DNA of 64,000 nucleotides from Verrucomicrobiota bacterium. GTDB lineage: Bacteria; Verrucomicrobiota; Verrucomicrobiia; Verrucomicrobiales; Akkermansiaceae. Position numbers and translations under genes: made by a program. The stretch lies in NCBI GenBank assembly GCA_004293445.1, contig RDYP01000017.1, positions 18,443 to 82,442 on the forward strand, in the 5' to 3' direction. Positions 1-8,638 of this stretch are shown in pieces (position 1 is the stretch's first letter; the number at the start of each line of letters is the position of its first letter). The notes under the pieces are model-generated. The model was not told where the DNA came from. It did not search any database and saw only the letters and a program-made list of their open reading frames with translations.

Positions 1-2
1 AT

Positions 3-545
3 CTGAAGGAAGAGTCTGCCAAGATGGAGTCGCTCTTCTACCTCCTCGACCAGCTTCACGAGGAAGGTCACAAGGTGCTCGTCTTCTCGCAGTTTGTTTC
101 GATGCTCGACCTGATCAAGGCGCGCCTCGAGCTCGAAGCGCGTCCCTTCCACTACCTCACTGGTCAGACGAAGGATCGCAAGGGCGAGATCGAACGGTTC
201 CAGACAACCAAGGACCCCTCCGTCTTCATGCTGTCGCTGAAGGCTGGTGGTGCGGGTCTGAACCTGACCTCGGCGTCCTACGTGATTCTTTACGATCCAT
301 GGTGGAATCCGGCCGTCGAAAACCAGGCCATCGACCGGACGCACCGTATCGGCCAGAAGAACAAGGTCATCGCCTATCGTCTCCTTACCCGGGATACCGT
401 GGAGGAGAAGATCCGTATCCTCCAGCACCAGAAGACCCAGCTTGTCACGAACGTCCTCGGCGACGAAGGCTTTGCATCGAACCTCGGTTTGGAAGACCTT
501 CAGTTCATCCTCAACCACGGTGGTGAGGAAGAGGAGAACAGCTGA
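3..545 (+). CDS. SNF2-family helicase, C-terminal part (5' truncated by window edge)
   Basis: The frame is open to the left edge (L-K-E-E-S-A-K before the first ATG at 24), so this is the 3' end of a longer gene. It holds the second RecA-like lobe of an SNF2/Swi2 ATPase. Visible motifs are KVLVFSQF (motif IV region), LTGQT followed by an ERF stretch, LKAGGAGLNLTSA (motif V), DPWWNPAVENQAIDRTHRIGQ (motif VI, the hallmark RxHRxGQ) and the VEEKI segment that usually follows. The family couples ATP hydrolysis to translocation on double-stranded DNA or to protein displacement. The N-terminal lobe and any accessory domain lie outside the window, so the specific role cannot be given. Confidence 0.93.
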   Translation: MKEESAKMESLFYLLDQLHEEGHKVLVFSQFVSMLDLIKARLELEARPFHYLTGQTKDRKGEIERFQTTKDPSVFMLSLKAGGAGLNLTSASYVILYDPWWNPAVENQAIDRTHRIGQKNKVIAYRLLTRDTVEEKIRILQHQKTQLVTNVLGDEGFASNLGLEDLQFILNHGGEEEENS

Positions 546-588
546 TCCTCTTTATTCAGAAGGCTGCTCATGCGGCATCCTGCAAAGA

Positions 589-619
589 GCGGACTTCCCG
601 GTGGGGAGTCCGCCTTTTT
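589..619 (+). terminator. Rho-independent terminator of the helicase gene
   Basis: GCGGACTTCCC, a short loop, and GGGGAGTCCGC form an 11-bp stem with one G-T pair, followed directly by CTTTTTC. It lies 44 bases after the helicase stop. Confidence 0.85.
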
Positions 620-682
620 CTTGCCGAGGCTTTGGCTATCGATCTCGTCCGGCTCCGTTGGCTTCTCCCGCTGAAACGCAAG

Positions 683-712
683 ACTCCGAATGCCCATGGG
701 AGCATTCGGAGT
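683..712 (-). terminator. Possible terminator of gltB (minus strand)
   Basis: ACTCCGAATGC and GCATTCGGAGT form a perfect 11-bp stem around an 8-base loop, about 30 bases beyond the gltB stop. The following minus-strand sequence (CTTGCGTTTC) is only moderately T-rich, so it may be a weak terminator or an mRNA 3'-end stabiliser. Confidence 0.6.
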
Positions 713-743
713 GCTAGGATTTCGGAGTGCCGCGAACGGAACT

Positions 744-3700
744 TCAGCGGGTCGATGCCGCCTCGTGCTGCTCTTCCGCGGCTTCGAGGGCGGCGCGTTC
801 CTTGGCGATCACGCGGACGAACTTCTTCAGGCTGTTCTCCCAATCGGCAAGGAGGGCCTTCGCGTGGGGGCTGCCCGTTTTGGTAGCATGATCGGTGACC
901 AGTTGCTTCAGCTCGGCGATGTCCTTTGCCCGTTGCACGGGCAGTGGCACGACCATTTCCGGGTTGATGCGGGAGTAGAGTCGGCCATCGACATCATAGA
1001 CGTAGGCGGTGCCACCCGACATGCCTGCGCCGAAGTTCTTCCCGGTCTTGCCGAGAATGGCGACGGTGCCGTTGGTCATGTATTCGCAACCATGGTCGCC
1101 GACGCCTTCGACCACCGCAGTGGCACCGGAATTGCGGACCGCGAAGCGCTCGCCGGCGCGGCCGTTGCCGTAGAGGGCACCGCCGGTGGCTCCGTAGAGG
1201 GAGGTGTTGCCAAGGATGGTGTTGGTGGCGGGATCGAACTTCGCGTCGGGTGAGACCTTCACGATGATCTCGCCTGCCGCCATGCCCTTGCCCGTGTAAT
1301 CGTTCGCTTCACCGGTAAGCTCGATTTTCACGCCAGAGACCAGGAAGGTTCCGAGCGATTGCCCCGCGGAACCGCGGAGCTTCAGCGTGACGGCGGTGTG
1401 GCCGTTGAAGCCGCGGTCGCCGTGGATCTCGGCGATCCGTCCGGAAAGGCGGGTGCCGATGTTGCGGTCGGTGTTGACGATGTCGTAGCTCAGCTCGACG
1501 GGTTGGCGATCCGGCAGGGCTTGGATCGCGGTAGTGATCACATCGGGAGTCGAGAGCGGACCGTAATCCGGGGTGTCGGCTGGGATCTCTCCGGTGCCGA
1601 TGGCTTTTGCGAGATCGCGCAGGATCTGGAGATCGAGCGGGGTCTTCGCGATGCCGTCATTGCGATCCTGGGTGCAGGTGCGGGCGATCGATTCCGGAGC
1701 CACGCCTTGTTGTTTGGCGAGTTCGGGGACGACGTCCTTGAGCACCGCGCCGAGGTCAACGAGATTGGCTTTCGGATGCTCGGGAACCTCGCGTTGGCGA
1801 AGGAACTCAGGACGGCCGATCAGCTCGTCGAGGGTGCGGACGCCAAGCTTGGCCATCAGTTCGCGGGCCTCTCGGGCGACGCCGTCGAAGAAGTTGATGA
1901 CCATTTCCGGGGTGCCCTTGAACTTGGCGCGGAACTTCGGATCGGTCGTGGCGATGCCGACCGGGCAGTTGTTCAAGTGGCACTTGCGGACGTAGACGCA
2001 GCCCATGGCGATCATGGCGATGGTGCCGAAGTTGTATTCCTCCGCACCGAGAATGGCGGCGGTGACGATGTCCTTACCGTTGCGCAGGCCGCCATCGGTG
2101 CGGACGATCACGCGGTTGCGGAGCTTGTTGATGAGCAGGGTCTGCTGGGCCTCCGAAAGACCGAGTTCCCAAGGGGAGCCGGCGTGTTTGGTGGAGGAAA
2201 GCGGCGATGCGCCGGTTCCGCCATCGTGTCCGGAGATCAGGATGGTATCAGCGCTGGCTTTCGCGACGCCGGCGGCAACGGTGCCGACGCCGGTCTCGGC
2301 CACCAGCTTCACGGTGACGCGGGCGCGTGGATTGACTTCCTTCAGGTCGTGGATGAGCTGCGCGAGGTCCTCGATGCTGTAGATGTCATGGTGCGGTGGT
2401 GGCGAGATCAGCTGGACTCCGGGCTGGGTGTGGCGGAGGCGGGCGATCAGTGCGTTGACCTTCTGGCCGGGGAGTTGGCCCCCTTCGCCGGGCTTGGCGC
2501 CTTGGGCCATCTTGATTTCGAGTTCGTCGGCATTGACCAAGTAGTGGGCTGAGACACCGAAGCGACCGGAGGCGATCTGCTTGATCCAGGAGCGTGCGGA
2601 GTCGCCGTTCGCGTAGGGCTTGAAGCGCACGGAATCCTCACCGCCTTCGCCGGAGTCGGATTTTCCGCCGATGCGGTTCATTGCGATGGCGAGGGTTTCG
2701 TGTGCCTCGGGCGACAGCGCGCCGAGGGACATGGCCGCGGTGGTGAAGCGGCGGCGGATGTTTTCCACAGGCTCCACCTCGTCGAGTGGGATCGGGCCGG
2801 AAGCGGCGGGAACGAACTCAAAGAGGTCCTTGATGGCGACGGGGGTGGTCTCGAGCTGGACCTTGACGTAGTCGTCGTAATCCTCGGCCTTACCCGATTT
2901 CACGAAGGTGTGGAAATTCTTGATGACATCGGTGGTCCAGGCGTGGCGCTCGCCGGATTTGCGGAAGCGGTTGTAGCCAGGGTCGCCGAGGTTGAGGGTC
3001 TCGCCATCGGGGACCTCGGTTTCGAAGGCGGCGCGGTGGCGGATGAGCGACTCTTCCGCGATTTCCGCAAAGCCGATGCCGCCGACCTTGGACTGCACGC
3101 CGCGGAAGGCGAAGTCGATCACCTCTTTACCGACGCCGATGGCTTCGAAGATCTGCGCACCCTGATAGGAATTGAGGACCGAGATGCCCATTTTGGACAT
3201 GATCTTGAGCACGCCCTTCTCGAGGGCCTTGGCATAGTTGGCCATGGCCTTTTCGACGCTGATGCCGTCGAGTTTGCCCTTGCCGGCATCCATGGCGACC
3301 AGTTGGCGCACGGTGGCGAAGCCGAGGTAGGGGCAGACGGCGGTCGCTCCGAAGCCGAAGGCGCAGGAGATTTGGTGCGTGTCGCGGACTTCGCCGGACT
3401 CCAGCACCAGAGAACAGCGGAGCCGCTTGCGGACACGGGTGAGGTGGTGGTGGATCGTGCCGGTGGCCAGAATGGCTGGGATGGGCACGCGGGTCTCAGA
3501 CGCGGCGCGGTCAGAGAGGATGAGGATATTGAAACCGTTTTCGACGGCTGCTTCGACCTCCGCGCAGAGTTCGTCCAAGCGCGTCTTCAGTCCCGTGTTG
3601 CCGGAAGCGAGGGGCCAGGTGATATCGATCACTGCGGCGGGGAATCCGTGCTCGTCGAGGCGTTTGATCCGATCCACCTGGTGTTCGAAGAGGATGGCGG

Positions 3701-5411
3701 ATTCGAGATTGACGATGCGGCAGTGCTCCGGGGTTTCTTCGAGCAGGTTTCGCTCGGGTCCGAGGCCAGCCGAAGCGCTCATCACGGCCCATTCGCGGAT
3801 CGGGTCGATCGGCGGGTTGGTCACCTGCGCGAAGCGTTGCTTGAAGTAGGTGAAGAGCAGGCGGGGGTAGGTTGAAAGGACGGCGAGGGGAGTATCGTCA
3901 CCCATCGAGAACACCGCTTCTTGAGCGGCCTTGATCATGGGCGGGAAGACCATGTCGAGCTCCTCGATCGAGATCCCGTGGGTGACCTGCTGGCGGGAAA
4001 GGTCGAGCGGAGCAAAATCCTCTGCCGGCGCCAGGGCTTCGGGCGAGCAGAAGTGACGGAGTTCGAGGCGGTTCTCGTCGATCCAGCGGCCGTAGGGCTT
4101 CTGCTTGGCAAGGGCTTCCTTGATCTCGCGGTCATTGCGGACGGTGCCTGTGGCGGTATCCACGGAAAGCATCTGGCCGGGTCCGAGGCGACCTTTGCGA
4201 ATGACCTTGGCGTCATCGATGACCACCGCACCGGCTTCGGAACCGATGTAAAGGAGTCCGTCTTCAGTGAGCTTGTAGCGAGAGGGGCGCAGGCCGTTGC
4301 GGTCGAGGGAGGCGCAGAGCTTGGTGCCGTCGGTGTAAACCAGTCCGGCGGGGCCATCCCAGGGTTCGGAGAAGGAGCGGTTGTATTGATAGAAAGCGCG
4401 GAGGTCGTCGGAGATGTCCTCGTCGTTCCGGTAGGCCGGTGGGACGAGCATGCACATGGCGTGCTCCAGCGAGCGGCCGGAAAGGACCAGCAGTTCCAGC
4501 GCGTGATCGAGCGAGGCGGAGTCCGACTCGTGCTCGTTCATCAGGTCGTGCAGCAGGCTGACGTCGTCGCCCCAGATCTCGCTTTGGAAGAATTCCTCGC
4601 GGGAGGCCATCCAGTTGCGGTTGCCCTCGACGGTGTTGATTTCGCCGTTGTGGCACATCATCCGGAAGGGCTGGCCGAGGGGCCATGCCGGGAAGGTGTT
4701 CGTCGAGAAGCGCTGGTGGTAGAGGGAGATCGCCGTCTGGAAATCGGAGTCCTGAAGGTCGCCGTAGAAGGCGCGCAGGGCTGCGGGCATGGCGAGGCCC
4801 TTGTAGGAAATCAGGCGGCTCGAAAAGGACGGCATGTAGAAGCCGTTGAGCCCCTTGGTTTGCTTTTCGATGCTGCGGCGGCAGAGGAAGAGCTGGCGTT
4901 CGAAGTGATCGCCGGACCAGCCTGCGGGCTTCTTGAGCAGGAGGTGTTCGATGTGTGGGCGGGTGGCCAGTGCGAGCTTGCCGAGGGCATCGGGGTCGAC
5001 CGGGGCTTCGCGCCAGCCGATGATGCCGATGCCGCGTTTGGTGACGGCGTCCTCCGCCATCGCTTTGAGTTGTTTTTGTCCCGCAGCGTCGTCGATGGGC
5101 AGGAAGAAGACCGCGACGGCGAGATCGGCTTCGTTTTCAAGCGTGGTGCCGAGCTTGGCGGCGGCTTTGAGGAAGATCGGGTAAGGGATCTGGGAGAGGA
5201 TGCCCGAGCCGTCGCCGGTTTTCATGTCGGCATCGACCGCGCCGCGGTGGGTCATGTTGCAGACCGAGCAGAGGGCGAAGTCGATGACCTGGTAGGAGCG
5301 TTTGCCGTGAATTTGAGCGATGGCCCCCATGCCGCAGTTGTCGCGCTCGGCAGACAGGCGGTGGAGAGATCCGGGGACTAGCGGCGTGCTCGGGTGGTAG
5401 TAGGGGTTCAT
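744..5411 (-). CDS. gltB: Glutamate synthase (GOGAT), large subunit
   Basis: Converts L-glutamine and 2-oxoglutarate to two L-glutamates with electrons from a small subunit or ferredoxin. At 1555 aa it has the usual large-subunit length. A propeptide of about 25 residues precedes Cys26 (in ERDNCGMGA), the Ntn nucleophile of the class II glutaminase domain. The central domain, the FMN-binding synthase domain and the C-terminal GXGXG beta-helix follow. The 3Fe-4S ligand cluster is visible near residue 1136 (CVYVRKCHLNNCPVGIA), as is DGGTGASP in the FMN domain. No gltD lies beside it, so the partner must be encoded elsewhere or the enzyme is ferredoxin-dependent; the sequence does not decide. 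The gene stands alone, with a possible terminator downstream. Confidence 0.97.
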   Translation of the reverse strand: MNPYYHPSTPLVPGSLHRLSAERDNCGMGAIAQIHGKRSYQVIDFALCSVCNMTHRGAVDADMKTGDGSGILSQIPYPIFLKAAAKLGTTLENEADLAVAVFFLPIDDAAGQKQLKAMAEDAVTKRGIGIIGWREAPVDPDALGKLALATRPHIEHLLLKKPAGWSGDHFERQLFLCRRSIEKQTKGLNGFYMPSFSSRLISYKGLAMPAALRAFYGDLQDSDFQTAISLYHQRFSTNTFPAWPLGQPFRMMCHNGEINTVEGNRNWMASREEFFQSEIWGDDVSLLHDLMNEHESDSASLDHALELLVLSGRSLEHAMCMLVPPAYRNDEDISDDLRAFYQYNRSFSEPWDGPAGLVYTDGTKLCASLDRNGLRPSRYKLTEDGLLYIGSEAGAVVIDDAKVIRKGRLGPGQMLSVDTATGTVRNDREIKEALAKQKPYGRWIDENRLELRHFCSPEALAPAEDFAPLDLSRQQVTHGISIEELDMVFPPMIKAAQEAVFSMGDDTPLAVLSTYPRLLFTYFKQRFAQVTNPPIDPIREWAVMSASAGLGPERNLLEETPEHCRIVNLESAILFEHQVDRIKRLDEHGFPAAVIDITWPLASGNTGLKTRLDELCAEVEAAVENGFNILILSDRAASETRVPIPAILATGTIHHHLTRVRKRLRCSLVLESGEVRDTHQISCAFGFGATAVCPYLGFATVRQLVAMDAGKGKLDGISVEKAMANYAKALEKGVLKIMSKMGISVLNSYQGAQIFEAIGVGKEVIDFAFRGVQSKVGGIGFAEIAEESLIRHRAAFETEVPDGETLNLGDPGYNRFRKSGERHAWTTDVIKNFHTFVKSGKAEDYDDYVKVQLETTPVAIKDLFEFVPAASGPIPLDEVEPVENIRRRFTTAAMSLGALSPEAHETLAIAMNRIGGKSDSGEGGEDSVRFKPYANGDSARSWIKQIASGRFGVSAHYLVNADELEIKMAQGAKPGEGGQLPGQKVNALIARLRHTQPGVQLISPPPHHDIYSIEDLAQLIHDLKEVNPRARVTVKLVAETGVGTVAAGVAKASADTILISGHDGGTGASPLSSTKHAGSPWELGLSEAQQTLLINKLRNRVIVRTDGGLRNGKDIVTAAILGAEEYNFGTIAMIAMGCVYVRKCHLNNCPVGIATTDPKFRAKFKGTPEMVINFFDGVAREARELMAKLGVRTLDELIGRPEFLRQREVPEHPKANLVDLGAVLKDVVPELAKQQGVAPESIARTCTQDRNDGIAKTPLDLQILRDLAKAIGTGEIPADTPDYGPLSTPDVITTAIQALPDRQPVELSYDIVNTDRNIGTRLSGRIAEIHGDRGFNGHTAVTLKLRGSAGQSLGTFLVSGVKIELTGEANDYTGKGMAAGEIIVKVSPDAKFDPATNTILGNTSLYGATGGALYGNGRAGERFAVRNSGATAVVEGVGDHGCEYMTNGTVAILGKTGKNFGAGMSGGTAYVYDVDGRLYSRINPEMVVPLPVQRAKDIAELKQLVTDHATKTGSPHAKALLADWENSLKKFVRVIAKERAALEAAEEQHEAASTR

Positions 5412-5556
5412 CGCAGGGAATTGGAGGAAGATGCCTCGGCCCGCGGTGCCGCGCTTTTGAGGCGCGGAAGTAACCCATCGCGGGCGCGGGACTTAACGGC
5501 AGCTTCTGGAGAGTGCCAAGCAGGAATTGTGCCTCGGGTCCGGGAAGCCGGGAGGC

Positions 5557-6411
5557 TCAGGCCGGGGAGGCCAGCGGCAAATCGTCGTCGGGCGCCGGGT
5601 CGAGGAGTTTCAAGTCGACCAGAAAGCGGTCGGCAGCGGCCACACTGAGTTCGTAGTGGAAGCCGGAGACGTTGAAATTGAAGAAGGAATGCTCGGCGTT
5701 CTCGAAATCGACGAGCTCCACTTGATTCCTCCGCCAGCGCATGGCGCGCCGGAATTTTTCCGCCGTGGCGAAGGGGGTGACCCGGTCTTTTTTTCCGTGG
5801 AAGAGGATGATGGGCGGGGCCTTGCGGCGAACCGCGCGGAGGGGGCTGAGTCGCTTGGCGGTGGAGCGATCTTTGAAGCGCGCCAGAATCGTGCGCGGCA
5901 GGGGATCGAGCAGAGCGCTGAAAAGCAGCAGGGCTGCGGCCTGGTAAGCGGGGGGACTTTCGCCTTTACGGAGTTTTGGCAGGGCCAGTGCCAAGGCCAG
6001 AAAGGCACCTCCGGCGGCACCGCCGATGATGACTTTCTCGGGATCGACGCCGAAGTGGGGATCGTGCTCGAGGAGCCACTGGAGGAAGTGGCGGAGGTCA
6101 TCGAGCGCCTCCTCCGGGCCACTGCCGTGAACGGATGCCACGCGGGTCTCCAGAGTCACGGTCACGGCTCCGCGCTGGGCGAAGTGAAGGCAGTGCGGGA
6201 CGAACTGGGTCGACATGGGACTCTCCCAAAAGCCGCCGTGGAGGAAAACGACGAGGGGGCGCCGGTCGCCGGGTTCGAAGCCCAGCGGGGTGAAAAAGTG
6301 GGCCAGGAGGGGACCTTCCTTGGTCCGCTGGTATTCGAAGGAAGTGGCCGACTTCAGCATTTCCCGCTGGCGTGCTTGGCCGATCAGCGGGGTTTTTTGG
6401 AGCAGGCTCAT
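5557..6411 (-). CDS. Alpha/beta-hydrolase-fold protein with the nucleophile serine replaced by alanine
   Basis: A 284-aa protein with the layout of a carboxylesterase-like alpha/beta hydrolase. It has an oxyanion HGG motif (residues 58-60, VVFLHGGFW), a nucleophile-elbow region at 128-136 (VIIGGAAGGAF), a late acid region (HGKKDRVTP) and a late histidine (ENAEHSFF). In this family the elbow normally reads GxSxG (commonly GGSAGG). Here residue 132 is Ala, and the DNA reads GGC GGT GCC GCC GGA GGT, so the canonical nucleophile is absent. It may be a pseudo-enzyme or binding protein, or the alanine may be a sequence error. No signal peptide is evident. It follows gltB with a 145-base gap and diverges from the gene at 6503. 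Confidence 0.75.
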   Translation of the reverse strand: MSLLQKTPLIGQARQREMLKSATSFEYQRTKEGPLLAHFFTPLGFEPGDRRPLVVFLHGGFWESPMSTQFVPHCLHFAQRGAVTVTLETRVASVHGSGPEEALDDLRHFLQWLLEHDPHFGVDPEKVIIGGAAGGAFLALALALPKLRKGESPPAYQAAALLLFSALLDPLPRTILARFKDRSTAKRLSPLRAVRRKAPPIILFHGKKDRVTPFATAEKFRRAMRWRRNQVELVDFENAEHSFFNFNVSGFHYELSVAAADRFLVDLKLLDPAPDDDLPLASPA

Positions 6412-6502
6412 CGAATCGGTCGGGGAGGAGAGGGAGCGGGCTGGTGCCGGTCGCGAAAAGAATTGTTATCTCCGGGGCGGCCTTGTCCAATCCATTTCAT
6501 CC

Positions 6503-7402
6503 ATGCGTCGTTTCCTCTTTTTCCTACTTGTCTTCGCGGTGCCGTTCGTATCAGCGGCGCGGGAGTTGCCGACCGATGCACAGGTTGCTGCGGCTTTGCG
6601 GGCCAGTTACCAGCGCTGGCGGGGGGCGATGCTTCGAAAGGATGTCGAGGCTTGGCGTCGTGCGACGGCAGAGCATCGGCAGGTGGAGGTCCGCAATCAG
6701 CTGCTTTCTGAAAAGCGCGCATTCCCGGCGGCTTTGTTCCAACTGCCCGCGCCTCCACCGGCTTTGGACGGCCTGAAGTTGATTCATCTTTCGCGTCGTG
6801 GTGCGACGGCGACGGTGGCGTTTTTCGGCAGGGTGAATTTCGGGGTTGGGGGTGAGCCGACGGAAAATCTGATGGTGCTGTCCTTCGTCGAGAGTGGCGG
6901 CTGGAGGTATGATCGGGCGGATTTCGTCAATCTCTCCGCCTTGCCGGAGGTGCGAAAGGAATTGGTGGCGGGGGATTTTCGTTACGTGGCGGAGACTCCG
7001 GAGTTTCAGGCGAGCGGCGTGGTGCCGCAGACGCCGCCGGTGGTGCCGCGGGCTCGCTACATCGCGAAGGTGTATGTTTTTTGCCCGGGGCGCGAGGTGC
7101 AGGTGCAGGTGAACCAACTGAGCCGGCATCGCTTCGCCAATGCCAAGGATGCGGAGTTGGTGCTTGGCGGGGCGAAGGACGGGGTGAACACGATCACCTA
7201 CACGGCGAAGGCGCTGGAGGGTGGGACGGGCAGGGAAGCGCTGGCGATCCGGGTTTATCTGATGTCGGAGATCGAGGGGAATCCGCCGATCAAGGCCTAT
7301 GAGTATCAGCTTCGTGAGGGTGAGAGCTTGAAGCCCTTCGGCACGACGACGTTCCGGGTCGATGCCGCTGCGGCGACGAAATTGGTTCCGCCTGGCTTCT
7401 AA
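6503..7402 (+). CDS. Secreted protein of unknown function
   Basis: The tracked ORF begins upstream, but the ATG at 6503 starts a clear signal peptide (MRRFLFFLLVFAVPFVSAA) with cleavage expected after SA-A, so I start it there (299 aa). The mature part has an N-terminal helical stretch (ELPTDAQVAAALRASYQRWRGAM), a middle region with beta-type hydrophobic alternation, and a Val/Gln-rich C-terminal half. I recognise no catalytic motif. It is divergent from the hydrolase-like gene; the 91-base gap must hold both promoters. Probably periplasmic or exported. Confidence 0.7.
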   Translation: MRRFLFFLLVFAVPFVSAARELPTDAQVAAALRASYQRWRGAMLRKDVEAWRRATAEHRQVEVRNQLLSEKRAFPAALFQLPAPPPALDGLKLIHLSRRGATATVAFFGRVNFGVGGEPTENLMVLSFVESGGWRYDRADFVNLSALPEVRKELVAGDFRYVAETPEFQASGVVPQTPPVVPRARYIAKVYVFCPGREVQVQVNQLSRHRFANAKDAELVLGGAKDGVNTITYTAKALEGGTGREALAIRVYLMSEIEGNPPIKAYEYQLREGESLKPFGTTTFRVDAAAATKLVPPGF

Positions 7403-7474
7403 GGCCTCCGCTCCGGTGGCGCTTGGCGCAGGCGGCGCTTGAGTTTGGATCAGGCCTCGGGTTTGCTCGAACCC

Positions 7475-7816
7475 ATGAGCGATCCCGCCTGCCCGATGTG
7501 TGAAATGGCCGAAGTACTGAGCCGTGGAGATCTTCACGAGTGCCTGACCTGCGGGCATGAGTGGAAATCGGATGCCGTGCCCGAGGAAGCGGAGGGGGAT
7601 CGGGTCGTCAAGGACGCCTACGGCAACGTGTTGGCGAACGGCGACGTGGTCGCGATGATCAAGGATCTGAAATTGAAGGGCTCCTCGCAGACGCTGAAGA
7701 TTGGCACCAAGTCGAATGCGATTCGGCTGGTCGATGGCGATCACGAGATTTCCTGCAAGATGGATGGGATCGCGATCGGGCTGAAGGCCTGCTTTGTGAA
7801 GAAGGTTGGAGCTTGA
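7475..7816 (+). CDS. PhnA/YjdM family zinc-ribbon protein
   Basis: From ATG 7475 this is 113 aa. The tracked TTG start at 7439 only adds a non-conserved leader. The N-terminus carries two Cys pairs (CPMC and CLTC-G-H), typical of the PhnA zinc ribbon. It is followed by the conserved PhnA domain seen as VKDAYGNVLANGDVV, LKLKGSSQTLKIGTK and a C-terminal LKACFVKK. The name comes from the E. coli phn region, but a direct role in phosphonate breakdown is not established for this family (YjdM). No phn genes are nearby. The next gene starts 8 bases downstream, so co-transcription is likely. Confidence 0.88.
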   Translation: MSDPACPMCEMAEVLSRGDLHECLTCGHEWKSDAVPEEAEGDRVVKDAYGNVLANGDVVAMIKDLKLKGSSQTLKIGTKSNAIRLVDGDHEISCKMDGIAIGLKACFVKKVGA

Positions 7817-7824
7817 GCATTCGG

Positions 7825-8250
7825 ATGCCTGTTTCTGCCGCCACGCTGCGCTTGTCCCATCTCATCCCGCGCTTGGTGGTGGGGGCTGTGTGGATTTTCC
7901 ACGGACTCTACAGCAAACTGCTCGACGGCATTCCGCGGCATCGAATGATCGTCGCCCGCGTCCTTGGTGAAGAGTTCGCCGAGGTCGCCACCGTGGTGGT
8001 CGGATTGCTCGAGGTCCTGCTGGGGCTTTGGGTGCTGAGTCGGATGCTGCCGCGGGCCTGTGCGGTGGTGCAGACCCTTGCTCTGCTTGCGATGAACTCG
8101 CTGGAAATTGCGCGTGCGCCGGACTTGTTGGTCTCGGCACCTGGAATGCTCCTCCTGAATGCCGGTTTTCTGGCGCTCGCTTGGTATGGGGCCACGCGGT
8201 CTCGCGGGCTCAGTCGAGCCAGCCCGCCTGCAGCGCGCCGCAGGCCGTGA
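7825..8250 (+). CDS. DoxX-like small integral membrane protein
   Basis: A 141-aa protein starting at ATG 7825 (an in-frame TTG at 7813 overlaps the previous stop and is less likely). About four hydrophobic segments are visible: LIPRLVVGAVWIFHGLYSKL, EVATVVVGLLEVLLGLWVL, a segment around VVQTLALLAM, and LLLNAGFLALAWYG. The pattern GAVWIFHGLYSKLL with the later E/L-rich helix matches the DoxX-like family (PF13781 type). The biochemical role of these proteins is unsettled. The 3' end overlaps the convergent gene on the minus strand by 41 bases. Confidence 0.7.
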   Translation: MPVSAATLRLSHLIPRLVVGAVWIFHGLYSKLLDGIPRHRMIVARVLGEEFAEVATVVVGLLEVLLGLWVLSRMLPRACAVVQTLALLAMNSLEIARAPDLLVSAPGMLLLNAGFLALAWYGATRSRGLSRASPPAARRRP

Positions 8251-8638
8251 AGAGGGCGCTTAGCGCGATCCAGATGAGGGTGAAGACCCCGTGCAGGATG
8301 GTTTCAAGTCGTTTGCCGCGCCATAGGCTGGCGGGATAGACGAAGTGCTGGAAATAGAGGCGCAGGGTCCAGAATCCGGCGAAGGACCATGAGATCCAGG
8401 CTCCGGCCCGGGTAGGAGTGAGGAAGATGGTCGGTTCCAAAAGGCAGGGGAGGCCCATGATGACGAGCAGCAGGCAGATGAAGAAGGTGTGGACATGGAA
8501 GATGGCCTCGTTGGCTGCTTGGAGTTTTTTGCCGTCCTCCCGCCAGCCGAGTTGCCGACCGATCGGGATGTGCAGGAAGGCGAGGAGAATGAGTCCGGCG
8601 CCGGCGATGCGGAGGAAGATTGGAAGGACGTCGATCAT
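8210..8638 (-). CDS. Small membrane protein of unknown function
   Basis: The real start is ATG 8638 (142 aa); the long tracked ORF runs through the upstream gene in another frame. Four likely membrane segments are seen: PIFLRIAGAGLILLAFLHIP, FHVHTFFICLLLVIMGLPC, AWISWSFAGFW, and GVFTLIWIALSALFTACG. Several His and Trp residues lie near the membrane borders. Its ATG overlaps the TGA of the methyltransferase-like gene (ATGA), implying translational coupling. I do not recognise the family. Confidence 0.72.
   Translation of the reverse strand: MIDVLPIFLRIAGAGLILLAFLHIPIGRQLGWREDGKKLQAANEAIFHVHTFFICLLLVIMGLPCLLEPTIFLTPTRAGAWISWSFAGFWTLRLYFQHFVYPASLWRGKRLETILHGVFTLIWIALSALFTACGALQAGWLD

Noticed and set aside
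3921-5381. 486-aa plus-strand ORF
   Set aside because: Fully inside gltB on the opposite strand; Gly/Val/Asp-rich shadow translation.
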